Both the position numbers and the translations under genes were made by a program. Of a stretch of 64,000 nucleotides of DNA, positions 23,898 to 34,281 are shown piece after piece (positions within the stretch are counted from its first letter, which is position 1; every line of letters starts with the position of its first letter). The notes beneath the pieces were generated by a model. It worked only from the letters and a program-made list of their open reading frames with translations. It had not been told where the DNA came from and ran no database searches. This DNA is from Rhipicephalus microplus (taxonomy: Eukaryota; Arthropoda; Arachnida; Ixodida; Ixodidae), in contig NC_134710.1 in assembly GCF_043290135.1 (NCBI RefSeq), positions 134,430,655 to 134,494,654 of the forward strand. The letters are read 5' to 3'.

Positions 23898-24059
23898 ATG
23901 CCCAGATGTTGCGTTCTCAGCTGTAGAGTAGCTACAGGAAATGAGACACCACGACATTTCTTTTTTGCCCACGTGTACCTGAGCAGCGAGAGGTATGGAA
24001 CCACGCTATTCCTCGTGCAGATAAGAAACTGCCCAGCACCTCACGTATGTGTGATATGA
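23898..24059 (+). pseudogene. THAP-like N-terminus
   Basis: An ATG at 23898 opens MPRCCVLSCRVATGNETPRHFFF, which fits the start of a THAP zinc finger (C-x4-C spacing and downstream aromatic residues). No tryptophan or C-x2-H segment follows in frame. It is the third THAP-type start within about 10 kb. Confidence 0.35.
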
Positions 24060-24413
24060 GAAGGTGATTTTTAAGAAAGAAAGGAAGGCAAAAGTGAGCC
24101 CCGTAACTGTCTGCTTCAGTGAGCGACACCTTAACAGTAGCTCACAAGGGATGGGGGTGAGGAGGGATAAAAGGGGTAGGAGTAAAGGAGTAGAAAAAAG
24201 GAAGAGAAGTGAAGTGGTAAGCCAGAAGGAGCGACAACAAACTGAGGGGATAAGAGAGATAGGAAAGATGGAAACACGGTCACAGGAGTCCGAGCACGGG
24301 GAACCACTTGCGAGAGCTCTTGTTGGCGTCAGTAGATGCACTTTCATGAGAAGGACATCCTGAAGGCTTTCACTCACGTCTTATAGTAAGAAGGTACAAA
24401 TCGCAAGAGGAAA

Positions 24414-25014
24414 GTGGGACCTTGTCGAAGGATGCGTTCCACGAATATTCCCGAATTCACCCGCTTACCTTGCCCACTTAGCTTTGTCGTGGGGCCCGCG
24501 ACAAAGAAGCGAAAGCTGCCCGATAGGAGTGGGGCATTTTCCAGAATATCATCGGCGAAAAAGAATAGACTATCTCCGAGCACTGAGCTCGAAGACAGTG
24601 AAATAAGTCCCGACATGCCGTCAACTAGTGGCGTCATATCGCTTCAAGACATAGAAAACATTTGTTTACATGCTGGCGGAAAGTTGTTGAGAATGGCGAG
24701 ACAAGACATCTTGTGGTGTTTATAGGGCTCAAAGAAAAAAAAAAGAGTGCTATTTGTGGAGAAATGCGTTGTCGTCGCAGAAGACATTACAGTCACCATT
24801 AGCAGCCGTCACCATCGCTTAGCCAAGTCGCCTGGCAATGCAGATACCTTCACCCAATGGGCCGAACTTCTGGAGGACTTAGAAAATCTGGAAGTGTGTT
24901 CATGTTGTCCCAGTGCGTCAGCAGGCAGACTCGTGGGTAATGACTACGAAGTGCTCACCGATACCCCAAAGTGCGGTCTATGCTCGAAGCTTTGGCTGCA
25001 GCTGTGTTAACTGG
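24414..25014 (+). pseudogene. Degenerate coding remnant interrupted by Penelope element
   Basis: Two frames, 24414-24725 and 24747-25010, read low-complexity then helical protein. The first has KKRKLPDRS and a serine/proline-rich linker. The second contains FTQWAELLEDLENLEV. Near 24980 a frame change gives LEALAAAVLTGFIRG, which would continue across the 14-bp target duplication into the frame ending at 28534 (FIRGNPEEAEGRLAQENG). The two sides therefore look like one former coding sequence, possibly belonging with the THAP start at 23898. The family is not recognised. Confidence 0.35.
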
Positions 25015-25033
25015 TTTCATTAGAGGAACAAAA

Positions 25034-25827
25034 CACAAAAAAAGAAGTTAACTTCTTTGGCGCAAACAATACGGAAAAAAGGAAAAAAGAAGGCGAGGAA
25101 AGAAACAGATTGTCGCCAAACTAACAACTACTTTATTCTTCACACAGCAACGCATATATATGCCGAAACCACATACATTGCATGCGCACGCACAGCTTCG
25201 TATCGTATACGTAAAAACGAAAAAATTCCTAAACCTTAACACATCACACCACACACCTGAATGTACACGCGTGTTGTCATATTACACTTGTAGAACACGA
25301 TATCTTAACCAAGATGTGTACGCAAAAATTCATATTCAATGGCATGCAAAGAAACGGAAGTATCACTGATACAGTCAGCTCCGCTTTTCTTAATATGATA
25401 AGCCTCCAAAGCAAGTCTTGCATCTTCATTCCTGCTCCTGCCCAGAATCATCGTATCATGAAACCGTGGCGAACATCCAATGCAGGATTGCAAGTGAGCA
25501 ACAAGATGTGCCCCTTTGTCTACCTTGTTAACTATTTTTTGCGCATGTTCCCTAAGACGCTCGTTTATGCAACGTCCCGTTTGCCCGATGTAGATCCTGC
25601 CACATACCAGAGGTATGCCATATACCACACAGGTGATGCAAGAAATAAAGCAGACACCGTGTTTTATTTTGCACCCAGTTTTGCTACTACCGCAGGTGCG
25701 GGAGCACAACTTCAAGAGTTTGTTGGGCGCAGAGAATACCAAGGAGACCCCATGCCTGTTAGCAACTCTCTTGAGTTGATGTGTGACCTTATGTAAATAA
25801 GGTATCACAACAGGCCTGAACGTATCA
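25034..25827. repeat. Left inverted arm of the Penelope-like element
   Basis: Exact reverse complement of 27623-28416 over 794 bp as far as I can align by eye. It contains the GIY-YIG coding end and the 3' untranslated region of the main copy. Identity ends at GAACGTATCA on the body side and at CACAAAAAAAG on the outer side. Confidence 0.9.
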
Positions 25828-27656
25828 CGTTCACATGTCGCCTTCTTTCTTGTTTTCCTTTTCTGAAGCAGGGCTTCAGCTACGGCTGTAAGGAGCGTCA
25901 TAGGGTAACCTGCAGCCAAAATACGGCGTACCTGATTTTCAAAACTCTCCTGCATTTTATGAGCGCACGACTTTCTGAGAGCTGAATCTATGCAGGTTGA
26001 GACTATTCCTCTTTTAACCACTTTCGAGTGGGCCGACTTAAAATCTAACAGCTCTTTCTGTACACGGGGACTGTAAGCCCAACACACATGCCGGTAACAT
26101 ACCTCTAGACTAAGGTCAAGAGCTTGTAAGACATTTTCCTGGGGCAGCTCATGCGTGAAAGTGAGCCCTTGTCCGTGTTGCTTAAAAGCATTTAAAACAT
26201 CAGTCACCGTATCACTGTAGTCAGAGCCAATATTTAAAAACACAATAAAATCATCTACATATCTAAAAACTCTTAATACCTTAAAAACTTTAAAAACATT
26301 TTGTAGAGACCTATCGACATGGGCTAAAAAAATGTTGACAAGTACAGGAGCAACACAGGATCCGATGCAAATGCCATCACGCTGAATAAAATGCTGGTCA
26401 TTAAAAACTATAAATGTGACCTTAAGATAGAATTCTAACAAACTCATAAAATTCGCCACGTTCAACCCGACCTCGTTCTGAAACGAGATAGCACCGTTTT
26501 CTTCAATGCATTCATGCACAGATAACAATAACCCTTGCTGCGGTACAGAGTAAAATAAATCCTGGACATCAACCGAGAAAACATAGCCCACTTTTTCGTT
26601 CCCACTACAAAATTTTACTATATCTTCAGAATTCTTAGTGCGGAACGGGTCGTTGACACTTAGCCACCCCAGCTTTTTCTGCAAAAATTGGCTTACGTTG
26701 TGTTGCCAACACCCAGACTCACTAATAATGGTTCTAAAAGGCGTTTCAGGCTTGTGCGTTTTAGCTGTGAAAAACACATTTAAACAATTGGCTTTACTTC
26801 TCTGAATACTTCTCGCAAGCGGCGCGAGCGCCAACTTGTTACAAAATTCCACGAATCTTGATTTTACGCGAATTTCGCTTTTCTTAACCGCTACAAAATT
26901 TTTTGTCACTGCTTGTAACGCTTTTTCATTAAAAGCCCCCCTTTCTACTACAACAAAACCACCTTCCTTGTCTCCCTGCAAAAGACATAGGTTATTATTC
27001 CTTAAGTAGGACAACGTATGTTTAACACTGAAATCCATGCGTTTTGCTCCTTGCTTGGACACAGCTTTATCTAGGCACTCCACCCCTTCAAGTAGGCATC
27101 GATCGCGCACTACTTGCTGTGCCTTTGAAGCCACATTTCTATTGAAAGCCACCAATTCATGCGCAGGAATACTGGAAGGCATGCAAAACTTGGGCCCTTT
27201 GGACAACAAACGAGAAACATTTTCAGGCAGGCTAACATTACCTATTACTTTGACGTTAATTTTGGACCTAGGACTGTCCTTCTTTGCTGCAATGCACAAA
27301 ACCTTTAAAAGGCATTTCCACCTAGCTTCAATGAGCTGGCCCGCAAGCCGAATCAAAGATCGGTACTTTTTAAGAGCCAGCCAGTAGGGAACACTGGAAA
27401 GGCACATATTCCAAAGCCAGTCCCGGAAGAAACGAACTTGTCGCCACATCTCTGACCGTAGAAGTTTACACAGTCTCTTGGTGTGAGCCCACGAGGGACA
27501 TATGGGCCCAAACAAAGCACTCACATCTGCCGGAATCAATCCTTTGCGCAGGGAAAAACCATACACTCTTGCTCTGCAGGTTGCATGAATGATGTGGTCG
27601 AGCAATGCATTGACGTCCGCGATGATACGTTCAGGCCTGTTGTGATACCTTATTTA
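25305..27656 (-). CDS. Penelope-like RT / GIY-YIG endonuclease ORF
   Basis: The open frame runs about 780 codons from a stop at 27654-27656 to 25305 without interruption. RT motifs include AKTHKPETPFRTIIS, the FSVDVQDLF motif, DGICIGSCVAP and the catalytic YVDD box at about 26250-26261. A linker is followed by a GIY-YIG endonuclease: VVYGIPLVCGRIYIGQTGRCINERLREH near 25570-25610, preceded by a cysteine cluster (CSRTCGSSKTGC). This domain order is diagnostic of Penelope-like elements. No ATG lies near the 5' end. The first in-frame candidate near the junction is a TTG at 27605, and the frame upstream runs into the inverted arm. The N-terminus is therefore probably truncated at the 27622/27623 junction. 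The frame is otherwise intact and could encode active RT and nuclease domains. Confidence 0.85.
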
Positions 27657-28145
27657 CATAAGGTCACACATCAACTCAAGAGAGTTGCTAACAGGCATGG
27701 GGTCTCCTTGGTATTCTCTGCGCCCAACAAACTCTTGAAGTTGTGCTCCCGCACCTGCGGTAGTAGCAAAACTGGGTGCAAAATAAAACACGGTGTCTGC
27801 TTTATTTCTTGCATCACCTGTGTGGTATATGGCATACCTCTGGTATGTGGCAGGATCTACATCGGGCAAACGGGACGTTGCATAAACGAGCGTCTTAGGG
27901 AACATGCGCAAAAAATAGTTAACAAGGTAGACAAAGGGGCACATCTTGTTGCTCACTTGCAATCCTGCATTGGATGTTCGCCACGGTTTCATGATACGAT
28001 GATTCTGGGCAGGAGCAGGAATGAAGATGCAAGACTTGCTTTGGAGGCTTATCATATTAAGAAAAGCGGAGCTGACTGTATCAGTGATACTTCCGTTTCT
28101 TTGCATGCCATTGAATATGAATTTTTGCGTACACATCTTGGTTAA
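27483..28145 (+). CDS. Stand-alone GIY-YIG endonuclease frame (by inversion)
   Basis: The right arm places the endonuclease-coding end on the + strand. The open frame extends upstream through the junction into the antisense of the RT body. It begins at GTG 27483, or at the first ATG near 27585 (MNDVVEQCIDV). From DTFRPVV onward it matches the main ORF C-terminus, including the GIY-YIG core and ending LRTHLG. It would encode a nuclease without RT. There is no evidence of expression, and the leading part is an accident of the inverted arrangement. Confidence 0.45.
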   Translation: MSPRGTYGPKQSTHICRNQSFAQGKTIHSCSAGCMNDVVEQCIDVRDDTFRPVVIPYLHKVTHQLKRVANRHGVSLVFSAPNKLLKLCSRTCGSSKTGCKIKHGVCFISCITCVVYGIPLVCGRIYIGQTGRCINERLREHAQKIVNKVDKGAHLVAHLQSCIGCSPRFHDTMILGRSRNEDARLALEAYHIKKSGADCISDTSVSLHAIEYEFLRTHLG

Positions 28146-28416
28146 GATATCGTGTTCTACAAGTGTAATATGACAACACGCGTGTACATTCAGGTGTGTG
28201 GTGTGATGTGTTAAGGTTTAGGAATTTTTTCGTTTTTACGTATACGATACGAAGCTGTGCGTGCGCATGCAATGTATGTGGTTTCGGCATATATATGCGT
28301 TGCTGTGTGAAGAATAAAGTAGTTGTTAGTTTGGCGACAATCTGTTTCTTTCCTCGCCTTCTTTTTTCCTTTTTTCCGTATTGTTTGCGCCAAAGAAGTT
28401 AACTTCTTTTTTTGTG
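27623..28416. repeat. Right inverted arm of the Penelope-like element
   Basis: Inverted copy of the left arm, a 5'-truncated element copy facing away from the main body. About 37 unique bases (28417-28453) separate it from the right target duplication. Confidence 0.9.
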
Positions 28417-28467
28417 CTATGTACCAACTAGACCCAACGCAAGTTTTACTGAATTTCATTAGAGGAA

Positions 28468-28534
28468 ATCCAGAAGAAGCAGAGGGAAGACTTGCTCAAG
28501 AAAATGGCCGCACGCGTAGCTTCTCGACGGAGTA
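28468..28534 (+). pseudogene. Coding remnant right of the Penelope insertion
   Basis: The frame FIRGNPEEAEGRLAQENGRTRSFSTE ends with TAA at 28532-28534. FIRG is shared with the left side across the target duplication. It is probably the C-terminus of the remnant at 24414-25014. Confidence 0.35.
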
Positions 28535-29252
28535 AGTTCGTAAAGAATGTGACTGACATGAAAAAAAAAAAAGCTGACTACATAACGAGACAAAAGCCAT
28601 GAGATTGCGTCACATAGTTGTAATTTATTTTCAAGCCCGAAAAACACAGCCACAAAAAGAGGATGCCAGACATTGTAATTGGGGTTTTCGCGTCTAAAAA
28701 TATATTGCGAACGTACGCCAACTAGCAACTAACCGACAGACTCGTATGTTACGCTATATATATCAATCATTGTTTTTTGTGGGCAGTTCAGAAAACCATA
28801 ATTATACTGTATTTGCCTTACACCACTAAATATTACGCAGCACTAAGTTTCTGCGGCAGCACAACAAATCTCGATAATATACTGTTGGCAGAGCTCTTTT
28901 AGAACGGCCGCCACGGCGTCTTGACACGACGACTACGCGTTTCCGTCTGCTAGCGGAAGCTTGTTGCGCCGTCAGTGCCACCAAACCGGAAGCTGCCCCG
29001 GCGCCGAGTGACGAGTAGTCTGACACCGGGAGTTTTGCAGCTTACCTAGTCTAGAAACGTTGTGGAGCTGGTCTAGTAAACGGTCTCGTGCTGAGCCGTG
29101 GCGGACAATATCCATGCTCTGCGCCGTGTTATTGGTTACGCAGTGTTCTTCTGGTAGTTACTGTACTCTTAGACACGTTTACAAATCCCTTTGTCCATTA
29201 CGGGGTTTCAACAGTGCGTAGAACGAGTGCATATCCATGTGTCGGGCGGCGG
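28535..29252. other. Unassigned stretch
   Basis: No gene is recognised. CpG content rises from about 28890 toward 29330, compatible with a promoter, but this is inference. Confidence 0.35.
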
Positions 29253-29328
29253 ATGACGCGGATGAAAGTGTTCAGCGAAATTGCGTTGGGCACCATGACG
29301 AAGCTAAACGACGACAAACGCCTTGCAG
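29253..29328 (+). CDS. Possible 5' coding exon (weak)
   Basis: ATG at 29253 opens MTRMKVFSEIALGTMTKLNDD and reaches a good donor, GCAG|GTCAGT, at 29328/29329. The region upstream is CpG-rich. No downstream exon or homologous family is recognised, so this may be chance. Confidence 0.15.
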
Positions 29329-29437
29329 GTCAGTGACGGTTGAGCAGGGCTCCTGCTTGTGACAACGGACGACGCTGTTGAGCCCAGCAAGACGCCACGA
29401 GGACCATGTGCACATACGTAGTTTCGTGTTGTGTGTG

Positions 29438-29884
29438 TCATAGAGTTTCCCACAATACTTACTAGAGGGAACTCTGGCGCCAGTGTCTATGGGAGCTGCA
29501 ACACATGGCGCTTCAGCGAGCATGGGAATGATGGGTAGTACACACATTTGTCTAAACTTCGTACTTCTGGCCTGCTTTTGGCTCCGTGTGTGTTCGTGTG
29601 GCTTGAAGCTGTTTTCTCATGAAACAAAAATCGGCAAATGTTCAGCGATTGCGCTTCACCATCCTATTTGTTAATTATCTTTCCAAATTGGGTCACGAAG
29701 TTTAAAAAGGTTGAATCTTTCTTTCAAAACAAAATCGAAACACAGCAATAAACGAAGCCGGAAGTACGATTCGCCAACCGCAAGTACGAAGACTAGGCGA
29801 ATGTGTGTACTACCCATCATTGCCATGGTCGCTGAACGATCGCAGCGCCAGAGTGCCCTCTAGTTAATTTTGAGAAACTCTATG
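29438..29884. mobile_element. MITE with 8-bp target duplication
   Basis: The 447-bp element starts and ends with the inverted CATAGAGTTTC. The terminal inverted repeats extend for about 130 bp with gaps, sharing CTAGAGGG, ACTCTGGCGC, AATGATGGGTAGTACACACATT and TTCGTACTT blocks. It is flanked by GTGTGTGT at 29430-29437 and 29885-29892. An 8-bp duplication fits hAT-type MITEs, though the flank is a simple repeat. It is non-coding. Confidence 0.75.
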
Positions 29885-29892
29885 GTGTGTGT

Positions 29893-31600
29893 ACAGTAAC
29901 AACTTGCATGTGCGTATTAAAACACATTTTATGTTCCGCTTCGTACACTCTCCACCAGCATTGCATGTAACCTCAACGTAACCGCAACCGCGTTCAAGTG
30001 TCACTTGCGCCGTGCTTATAAAATTACCACGGTAGCAGAATGCTGACGCCGGTGAGTTTCACGCGGAACACGGACACAGTGGCCGGACGCTGCGTCGGCC
30101 GCGTGGCGGAATGCAACCGTAGAAGGCGCACGACCGATCGTGTTGTCTGTACAGTTGCTGAATTAATGGCGTGAAAACACTCGCCGTTGTCAGTGCATCT
30201 AGCGCGCGTTCTCTTGTAGTTGCTTCATTGTCGGCGAGCCGTCACTCCCTGTTATTACTCGGACGAAATGATTTCGCCGAAGGTGTCCCTCTGGCTCAGA
30301 GTGATGAGCCCCGTTCCAATAGTTTCAGATCGTCACGGTACACGCGTTGCGCAGCCCACGTGCTTTTCGAGCCGGAGAGAGAGTCGCGCGTTCTGCTTTA
30401 CATTCGGGTGTAAACAAGAGAGGAGAATTTGTCCAGTCATCGCGGCTTCACAACGAGTGACGTCAGGGCCTCTAATACCTTTCCTTCCTCCGTGGTGGCT
30501 ACAGACACCGAAACCAGCTTACAGTATGATATCATGATTCGCTCGCAGGATTTCAAGCTGGACGGTTGTGCCCTCGCGATCTTCGACGCCAGCGTAGCTC
30601 CCGCCGACTGGTCCGCCCTCCGCGGTCTGCGGACGCCGTGCAGCTCTCGCATTGTGGCGCCCCGCCCTTGGACTGCTTCGACCGGATCCCCACTTTCCTA
30701 TCTCCTTCTTTTTTCCGTCGCTTGCCTGTCTATTTCTTCATCTATTTTCCTTCTATTCTTTTTATCCCTCCTTCCCCTCACCCCTATAAGGCACTGCGCC
30801 GTGTCGCCTGAATACAGACAGAAATTAGGTGCCTTTTTCCTCTTCCTTTACAACCACTACCACCACCATGTCATGATAGCTTGTGTTTAAAAAAGAGGGC
30901 AGCGATTTAGTTTAGAGTACCAGGTACTCTACTACGGGAAAGCTTGAAGCCGTCCCGTATATAGGCCTCACACTTTACGAGGCCGTATCGACAAAAATGT
31001 CGCGTGTTGGTTTCTTTAGAAAAAATGTTGAACGATTTTGAGTACGTGGTACTCAGCTATGGGAGAGCAGTAAGCCGTCCCTGAAGTATGTGTGGGCGTT
31101 CTATTTTGCCACAAATGAGGCCTATCTCAATAAGTGCCTCTTGAAAATCTGTGTAAATTGACTAGAAATAATGCTCACAGACTAATGCAGCATTCAGTGG
31201 ATTATCAATCGTGACCTTCTATTATGATCTGGGTAACTGCTTTTTGTTTTGTTATTTTTCTCTTTTTGTTAAATTATAAACTTTGATTTGTGGGCGAATA
31301 ATTGTTGGTGTTATTGCGGTGCTGAGACCTTTTATTTATTTTTGTTCTGTTCAATCGTTTTTTGCTAACTTTTTTATTGTTCACAAAAGTTGGTTTGTTC
31401 ACATGTCGTTGGCGTTGTAGCTTCGCGGCTTTTATGCTGTTGTAACCTAATATTTTCTTATAGGTTACTTTTTGCTCTGTCGTATGTGGAGTGATTCTCA
31501 GCGTGAAATCGAAGAATTGACGGATGCCTTCTTACAGTGAAGAAAGTGGAAGTTCCGCGGAACATCGCGATACCACTCTCAAGTAGGTGGACGCTTAATT
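29893..31600. other. Unassigned stretch
   Basis: No gene is supported. Pyrimidine-rich sequence at 30690-30870 resembles the 3' ends of tick retroelements but cannot be assigned. Two diverged direct repeats lie at 30917-31110. Confidence 0.4.
30917..31110. repeat. Two diverged direct repeats with GAGTAC-n-GGTACTC palindromes
   Basis: GAGTACCAGGTACTC at about 30917 and GAGTACGTGGTACTC at about 31041 each begin a block containing GGGA-A/G-AGC and AAGCCGTCCC. The spacing is about 124 bp. Confidence 0.6.
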
Positions 31601-31748
31601 TTCGACACATTGACCACATTTCTGTAACGCCGACGAACGCACGACGCCATTGCCTCCTGCTGCTGTGCATAATGCGCTTGGCCTAGCCCATGGACGCTGG
31701 CGTCTTGAGCCCCTTCAAGGCGGCGTCTTATCGGGTTAATGCCACAGG

Positions 31749-32858
31749 ATGGCTACGATGAGCGTGGATGGCGAAGATATCACGCAACAAGAGTATGAGA
31801 ACGAAGCAGGTTGGCGCCTTGTGAACAGAAGAGGACGAGCCAACAAAGAAACCACAACGCATGAAGCCAAGGACCAAGATACGCACTTCTGAAGCGAAAA
31901 CGCGGTCAGTAATAGGTGGAGGAAGGGACAGAGAGCAAGACAAATTGTGGCTGCGAGCAGGATGCCCCGTCTGCCGAAGGAAAATTACAAGATAATTTGC
32001 GCCCACATGACGGCTTCAAGGTCACTGACTACGGGATCAATCGTCTAGAATGCTGCGCCGCCAACGCCGCTAAAATACCCAGGAATGAATCGGAAGAAGA
32101 CACGGTATGTGCCAACTATAAACAGAACATTCTAGTGGTCAGCACACCATCAGAGGAGCGCGCCGAAAAATACAGAACCATCGCTCAACTGAAGATTGGG
32201 GACAAAGAATTCGAAGCCAATGCGTACGAGTCAGCTCCGGAAGATACATCTAAAGGGGTGATCCGAGGAGTAACGCAGGACATGTCTCCAAGAGAGATCG
32301 TGGAAATGCTGGTAACCCTGAGAAATCCGACAGTCCTCATGGCCAAGAGGATGGGAAACACCACGAACGTCATCGTCCTCTTCGATGGGCATCACGTTCC
32401 AAGTTATGTGAGCTACGGAAGAGCACTGGTCAAGTGCTCACTATACTGCAAGAAAATAGACGTGTGCTACCAGTGTGGACGCCTTGGTCACAGAGCTGAC
32501 GTCTGCCCGAGCCCAAATAGCAGAATATGCAGAGGGCGTGGCACTCAGAACCCACCGTAGGAGCACGAGTGCGAAGTGAAGTGCCAGCTGTGTGGCAAAG
32601 ACCACCCGACGGCAGATCGCCATTGCAAGGCCAGATTTAAGGTACCGTACCTAGTGAAACGACGCCGCTGGGAACGAGCCCGACGAGAGGAAGAAGAAGC
32701 ACTTTACTACGAGACGGAAGCGAAAGCACTTCACAGGCAAAGATGGGGCGACTCAGGTCAACGATCGGAACATCGGACGCAGGACGCATCCGGACCAGAA
32801 GCCTTCACCAAGCTTCAAGCACAAAACAAAAACCGCTCTACGTTTACTACCACCACAT
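31749..32858 (+). pseudogene. LINE ORF1 5' part, gag-like with zinc knuckles
   Basis: The frame starts at ATG 31749 (MATMSVDGEDITQQEYENEA) and is stopped by TGA at 31890-31892. It continues in frame through ASRMPRLPKENYKII and then loses one or two bases near 31995, after which RPHDGFKVTDYG continues in the next frame. CCHC zinc-knuckle motifs follow (CYQCGRLGHRADVC, then CQLCGKDHPTADRHC). Between them is an in-frame TAG at 32558-32560. Zinc-knuckle proteins of this type bind element RNA. The part ends where the nested element begins. Confidence 0.75.
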
Positions 32859-33079
32859 CCCTATCGGAAAAATTGCCATGGTGGATACTGGAAAACATGG
32901 TGGGCGTAGTGGAAATAATAGTGGGCATGGTGGAAATTATGATGGCTATGGTGGGACGTAGTGGAAAATATGGTGGTTATGCCGGGACATACTGGGTGGT
33001 ATGGTGTACAGATGATGGGTAAAGTGGAAATGATGGTGGAAAGCAGAGACTAGATAGTGGGCAATAATGGGACACTCTG

Positions 33080-33355
33080 CCCACCATTGCGATAATGCTG
33101 GGAAGCCCTAAGCATATGGTGGGTGGCGCTTATTATGGTGGGGTACATGGTGTACCAAGCTGAGAAACGCTTCCCACCATTGCGATAATGCTGGGAAGCA
33201 CTAAGCAGATGATGGGTGCTGCTTGTTATGGTGGGCCACATGGTGTACCAAGCGGAGAAGCTCTGCCCACCATCGCGATAATGCTGGTAAGCAGTAAGCA
33301 GATGATGGGTGGGCTTATAATGGGGGGCAATTTATAGAGTGTACCAAGCTGGGAT
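33080..33355. repeat. 93-bp tandem repeat, three copies
   Basis: CCCACCATTGCGATAATGCTGG or a one-base variant starts at 33080, 33173 and 33266. Each unit also contains GATGGGTG- or GGTGGGTG- and GTGTACCAAGC segments. Copies differ by scattered substitutions. Confidence 0.9.
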
Positions 33356-34212
33356 CTGTACACTACATGTTCTACCACCATGATTTCCACCAAAGGTTAG
33401 GCCTAGTGACCGAGCCCGTACAATTGTGTTATCCGTTCTTCCGGGTTTCAGAATACAGTGATTACGACGATTAAGTATGACAATACAGCGCAGCCATATG
33501 GCATCAATTAACCTAAATGAAGCATTTTTCATTGTGTATGGCGTCCGCTCAAGAAGCAACAAACATCAATGCGACGCGATTAAAGCACTCCCAGAGAACG
33601 TAATTAAGTGTCTTCTCACCGACAGCCGCCGGTCGCACTCGCCGGCACTTCTCTAGCTCTTGTACGAGAACTCAGACATGGCAATTCGTGTGCTTGGTGA
33701 ACCAATATGATAGCGTAATGTTTCCGGCACACTGCATTCGTTTTTGCCAAGCCGTTATGTAGTTGTTGCTTTAGCGAAAGAGCTACAGCATTGCGCTGGC
33801 GCGACCGCCCTCTACATTGCGCGAAAAGCATCCCAATACTCAATCAAATAAATTAAGCGGGCGTATCTATGGAATGAGCCTAGAAGCGTCATAAAGCGTG
33901 AGCAGATGTCGCCCTTTAGAACGAGCGCGAAACGGATAATAAACTTGACAGACCCCGCCGGTAAACTGTTGCTGCTCCCCAGTACAATTGGTTTTTTTCC
34001 TTGAAGTTGTGAATTGTAAAAAAAAAATAGCACTAGTGCCATTAACATAGTGGCAATCGTTACAGGCCGCAGTTGCTTGTGTTTAATAAATGTGCAATTT
34101 TTAGTAGCAGATGTAGATCTTGTCTATGTTGTGTACACAACAAACATAACTTAAGTTGAACCTTAAGTTTGTATGGCAAGTAAGTATTTAACACACAGTC
34201 ATCGTCATGTTG

Positions 34213-34281
34213 GTGTGGCGCAGTGGTTAGCCTCTTCGAATGGGAATCCGTAGGTTGCACGTTCGATCCTCCGTGGCGCCT
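34213..34281 (+). tRNA. tRNA-like sequence or SINE head, probably not functional
   Basis: GTGTGGCGCAGTGGTTAGC matches an A-box/D-arm, and GTTCGATCC matches the B-box/T-loop. GGTG at the start can pair with CGCC at the end. A run of T follows at about 34285, which would terminate Pol III. The anticodon arm does not fold cleanly, so a tRNA-derived SINE head or pseudogene is likelier than a working tRNA gene. Confidence 0.4.

Larger units (their letters stand above)
25029..28453 (-). mobile_element. Penelope-like element with inverted 794-bp arms
   Basis: The element is bounded by a 14-bp target duplication, TTTCATTAGAGGAA (25015-25028 and 28454-28467). The body (25828-27622) encodes RT on the minus strand. 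The arms 25034-25827 and 27623-28416 are inverted copies that I find identical at every position compared (coordinate sums constant at 53450, and both encode the same 160-codon antisense frame). Each arm holds the GIY-YIG endonuclease part and the 3' region. Penelope-like elements are known for terminal repeats in direct or inverted orientation, and this copy fits the inverted form. Near-perfect arm identity and an exact target duplication indicate recent insertion. Confidence 0.9.

Noticed and set aside
24064..24377. Frames on both strands at 24006-24377
   Set aside because: Purine/pyrimidine-skewed low-complexity sequence without motifs.
25314..25796. 160-codon frame on the + strand of the left arm, and its twin on the minus strand at 28136-27654
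   Set aside because: Exact antisense of the Penelope endonuclease. It has no motif of its own and is duplicated only because the arms are.
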